Shown here piece by piece: positions 24,301 to 27,300 of a DNA stretch of 64,000 nt. The translations under genes were made by a program, and so were the position numbers. Within the stretch, counting starts at the first letter, position 1. Every line of letters starts with the position of its first letter. The notes under the pieces are model-generated. The model did not search any database and was not told the origin of the DNA. It saw nothing but the letters and a program-made list of their open reading frames with translations. The DNA is from Tubiluchus corallicola. Lineage: Eukaryota > Priapulida > Priapulimorpha > Priapulimorphida > Tubiluchidae. The stretch is taken from assembly GCA_030141605.1 (NCBI GenBank), contig JAQGDQ010000090.1, positions 346,001 to 410,000 on the forward strand. The letters are read 5' to 3'.

Positions 24301-27300
24301 TTATGGTGAAAAACTTACTTTGCGGAACAAGTTATGAATTCTCTTTGTCTCTTGGAAACCGAATTGGCATCAGCTCACCTAGCAAAACCGTCAAAATTAA
24401 AATGCCAGGCTCAGGTAATGTTAGAAGGTTTTTTGTGAAAGCAAAAAAGCGGAACCAAACTTTTGTATCATAACACAAAATTGGACAGCACAAAACACAT
24501 GATGTTGAAAGTGTCACTTTTTAGAATGGCTTTCATTGAGTAATATTACCTGAAATGTTGAATTTCCTTAGTTTTATAATGTTGTATGCTTACAGCCTTC
24601 ATTTTATATAGATATCCATCATTGCACAGTTTTTCGTAACATGTCGTGCAAAAAGGACACATCTTCCAGATGATCAGAGTTACAGGCAAACATACTTTGC
24701 GAACCAATCATTACATCATTTGCAAAGTCGCTCATCAGCCCAACTATGAATTTAGAATTTCAATGTCACTGTAACATAGTAATCTAAACATCAGCATCCA
24801 ATAATCTTCATATAACTAAACAATGCACATAGAACCACCATTAGAAAATTAAACTCATTGGAATCTCTTTGGTCCTTGCAATTTACATTTTTAAATTAAT
24901 ATTTAGATTATATTAGAAACATTCTAGTAATTATTACATATAATAAGCTAGGTTTTAGAGACCAGAGCCATTGTCTAAACTTTAAAGAATCATCCTGGTT
25001 TGCTTTAACATGTTGCAAAAGTTTTTAGGGTTATGTGCATTTATGTATTTAATTTAACAGCAAAGGATGCTCATCTGTTACTTTCAAGCAATGGACTGTC
25101 TGTTAACACTTTTTTGTAATTTAAGATTTCAATCAGTTTCTTATGATCATTTTTTATCTTATTTTAGTGCCGGTTGCCCCGTTGCAAGAACGGTTTGTCA
25201 TTATTGATTCTACTAATGTTGAACTCGATCTCTCTGAATGGAAGGATGGTGGCTGTCCTATTAAAAGCTTTGACGTCAGTTATCAAATACCTGGAGAATC
25301 TGCGTGGAAAGCAGTTGCAAATGACGTAGATCCGAACAAGAAATTGCTCAAAATTACCGATTTGCATCCTGGAGACGAATATTTTTTAAGAGTCATTGCT
25401 CACAATGATGCTGGATCGGCTACGGCAACGTATGAATTTGCCACATTGACAGCTGGTAGGTTAAGCTAGTCATTAATCAATGATATACTGTTGTCATACA
25501 GTAGTAATGCTTCTAAGAAATGAAATGCTTAATGAAGTTATTCTGGCATCAATGTACAACAAAGAAAGATCTCTGGGGGTGTGAACTCAGTTTCAGTAAA
25601 ATGTTCAAATTAAACCAAAAGAAGAGCGTAACAAATTTTCCAAACAGTGCATTTTTAAATATTACTGCTGCCTTGTAAATGAATATACGAATTATTTTGC
25701 TTGAAACTGACTATTATTTGCCATTGTTTAGTAAACTCAATAAGAGAATATTATGTCATGAAAACTGAATATTCTGGTACTTGTACTTCTGATGATTTCG
25801 TTTACCCACTTGTCCGTTAATGTGCAGAAGGCTATCAGCCAGTTGGCCAGGAGATGGAATTTTACGAGGACTGGAGGAATCTTGCTCCAATAGGTGGTGG
25901 CCTCTTGCTGCTCGTTTCACTCATCGTATGTTGTATAATGTTCACCAAGAGGCGGAAGGCTAATCATCAACAGTACAAGTACCAAGGTAAATTAATTTCT
26001 ACTCTATACGATATTTACCCGTGTTTTTAACTTGCTGTTCAGACGGTGTGCCGGTGTATCCTAGGAAGGCCAGCCTACCATTCTATGAAGATTGGAGAAT
26101 GCTTGTGCCTATTGCTGGTGGCTTTATCCTACTAGTTACTATTGTTGTGTGCTGCGTCCTGTTCAGCAAGAAACGCAAGTCGTATCCTCATCAGTTTAAA
26201 TACGAAGGTAATATTGGTATAAACCAGTTTTCTACTGCTTGTAAAACCATAACAAAACATAATGAAACAATCATGACTAAAGCGTTCAATTTTGTTGTCG
26301 AAAACTGACAGTTTTTGCTGTTTTCAGCTGCTAACAACGGCTTTGCAAAAGACACCTCTACTGAAGGATTTCTGCTGTGCGATGTAAACGGGAAGCCAAC
26401 TGTAGATCCGTCTAAGGGCAGCCTTCATCGAACTCCAGACTTGATGCGATCAGTGACGCCAAATGCATCAAGTACAATTTCTTTTTTTGTTTTTACACCT
26501 TACATTTTCTTATATAATTCATATATAACGAACTGCTAGCTACAGCGATGTAGAGCATCAAAAGTTCTTTTGGACTGTGAATTCATTTTCAGTGAAAATT
26601 CTGATTAAATCACAAACATACAATAGAATTTTCCAAAATGTGCATTTTTTAATATTAATGCTGAGCACAAAATTTTGTTTTATTATAGACACATTAAATG
26701 GAACCCCTGTTCAGTTAAGGAACGGAGGAAAAAAGAGGAAGCCCAATCATGATTCCCTGCCAAGAGTACCCGATGACGGTAATCATATTTACGATAATAT
26801 CCCACCTCCGGAACCACCAAAGCGCAGCGATGAAACGCGACTGACACAACCAAATATGGTGACATTTCATCCACCGAATATTTCGCCAAATCACCCACCT
26901 GGAGGGCCAAGTGCAGGTTGGTATTTTGTGACATTCTGGTACTAAAGTTGTCATTTAAATGTCACATGCTTAGTAATTAACACAGCAAGCTAGGCATTTG
27001 TTCATTCGTAAAAACTGGCATAGTAGTTTGTCCTTATGCATGCAATTTGCATGGCTTTTGTCGTTTTCAATGTTTAGTAGCTTAGCAGATACTTATTCAC
27101 TTACTAATTGTTTGTATGTGGTTTGCTATAAAGGATGGAAGAGGCGAAGTGTTCCCGAGAGTGTAATGTCCTATGGCACAGGAGTATCTTCCAACTATGC
27201 CGAGCTGGCCCAGGCATACCGTAACGCTCTTAACTATCCAGATGCCATCTCGGAAGCTGAATCGACGCCGGTTCCAGCAAACTATCTAGCGAATGGTGAC

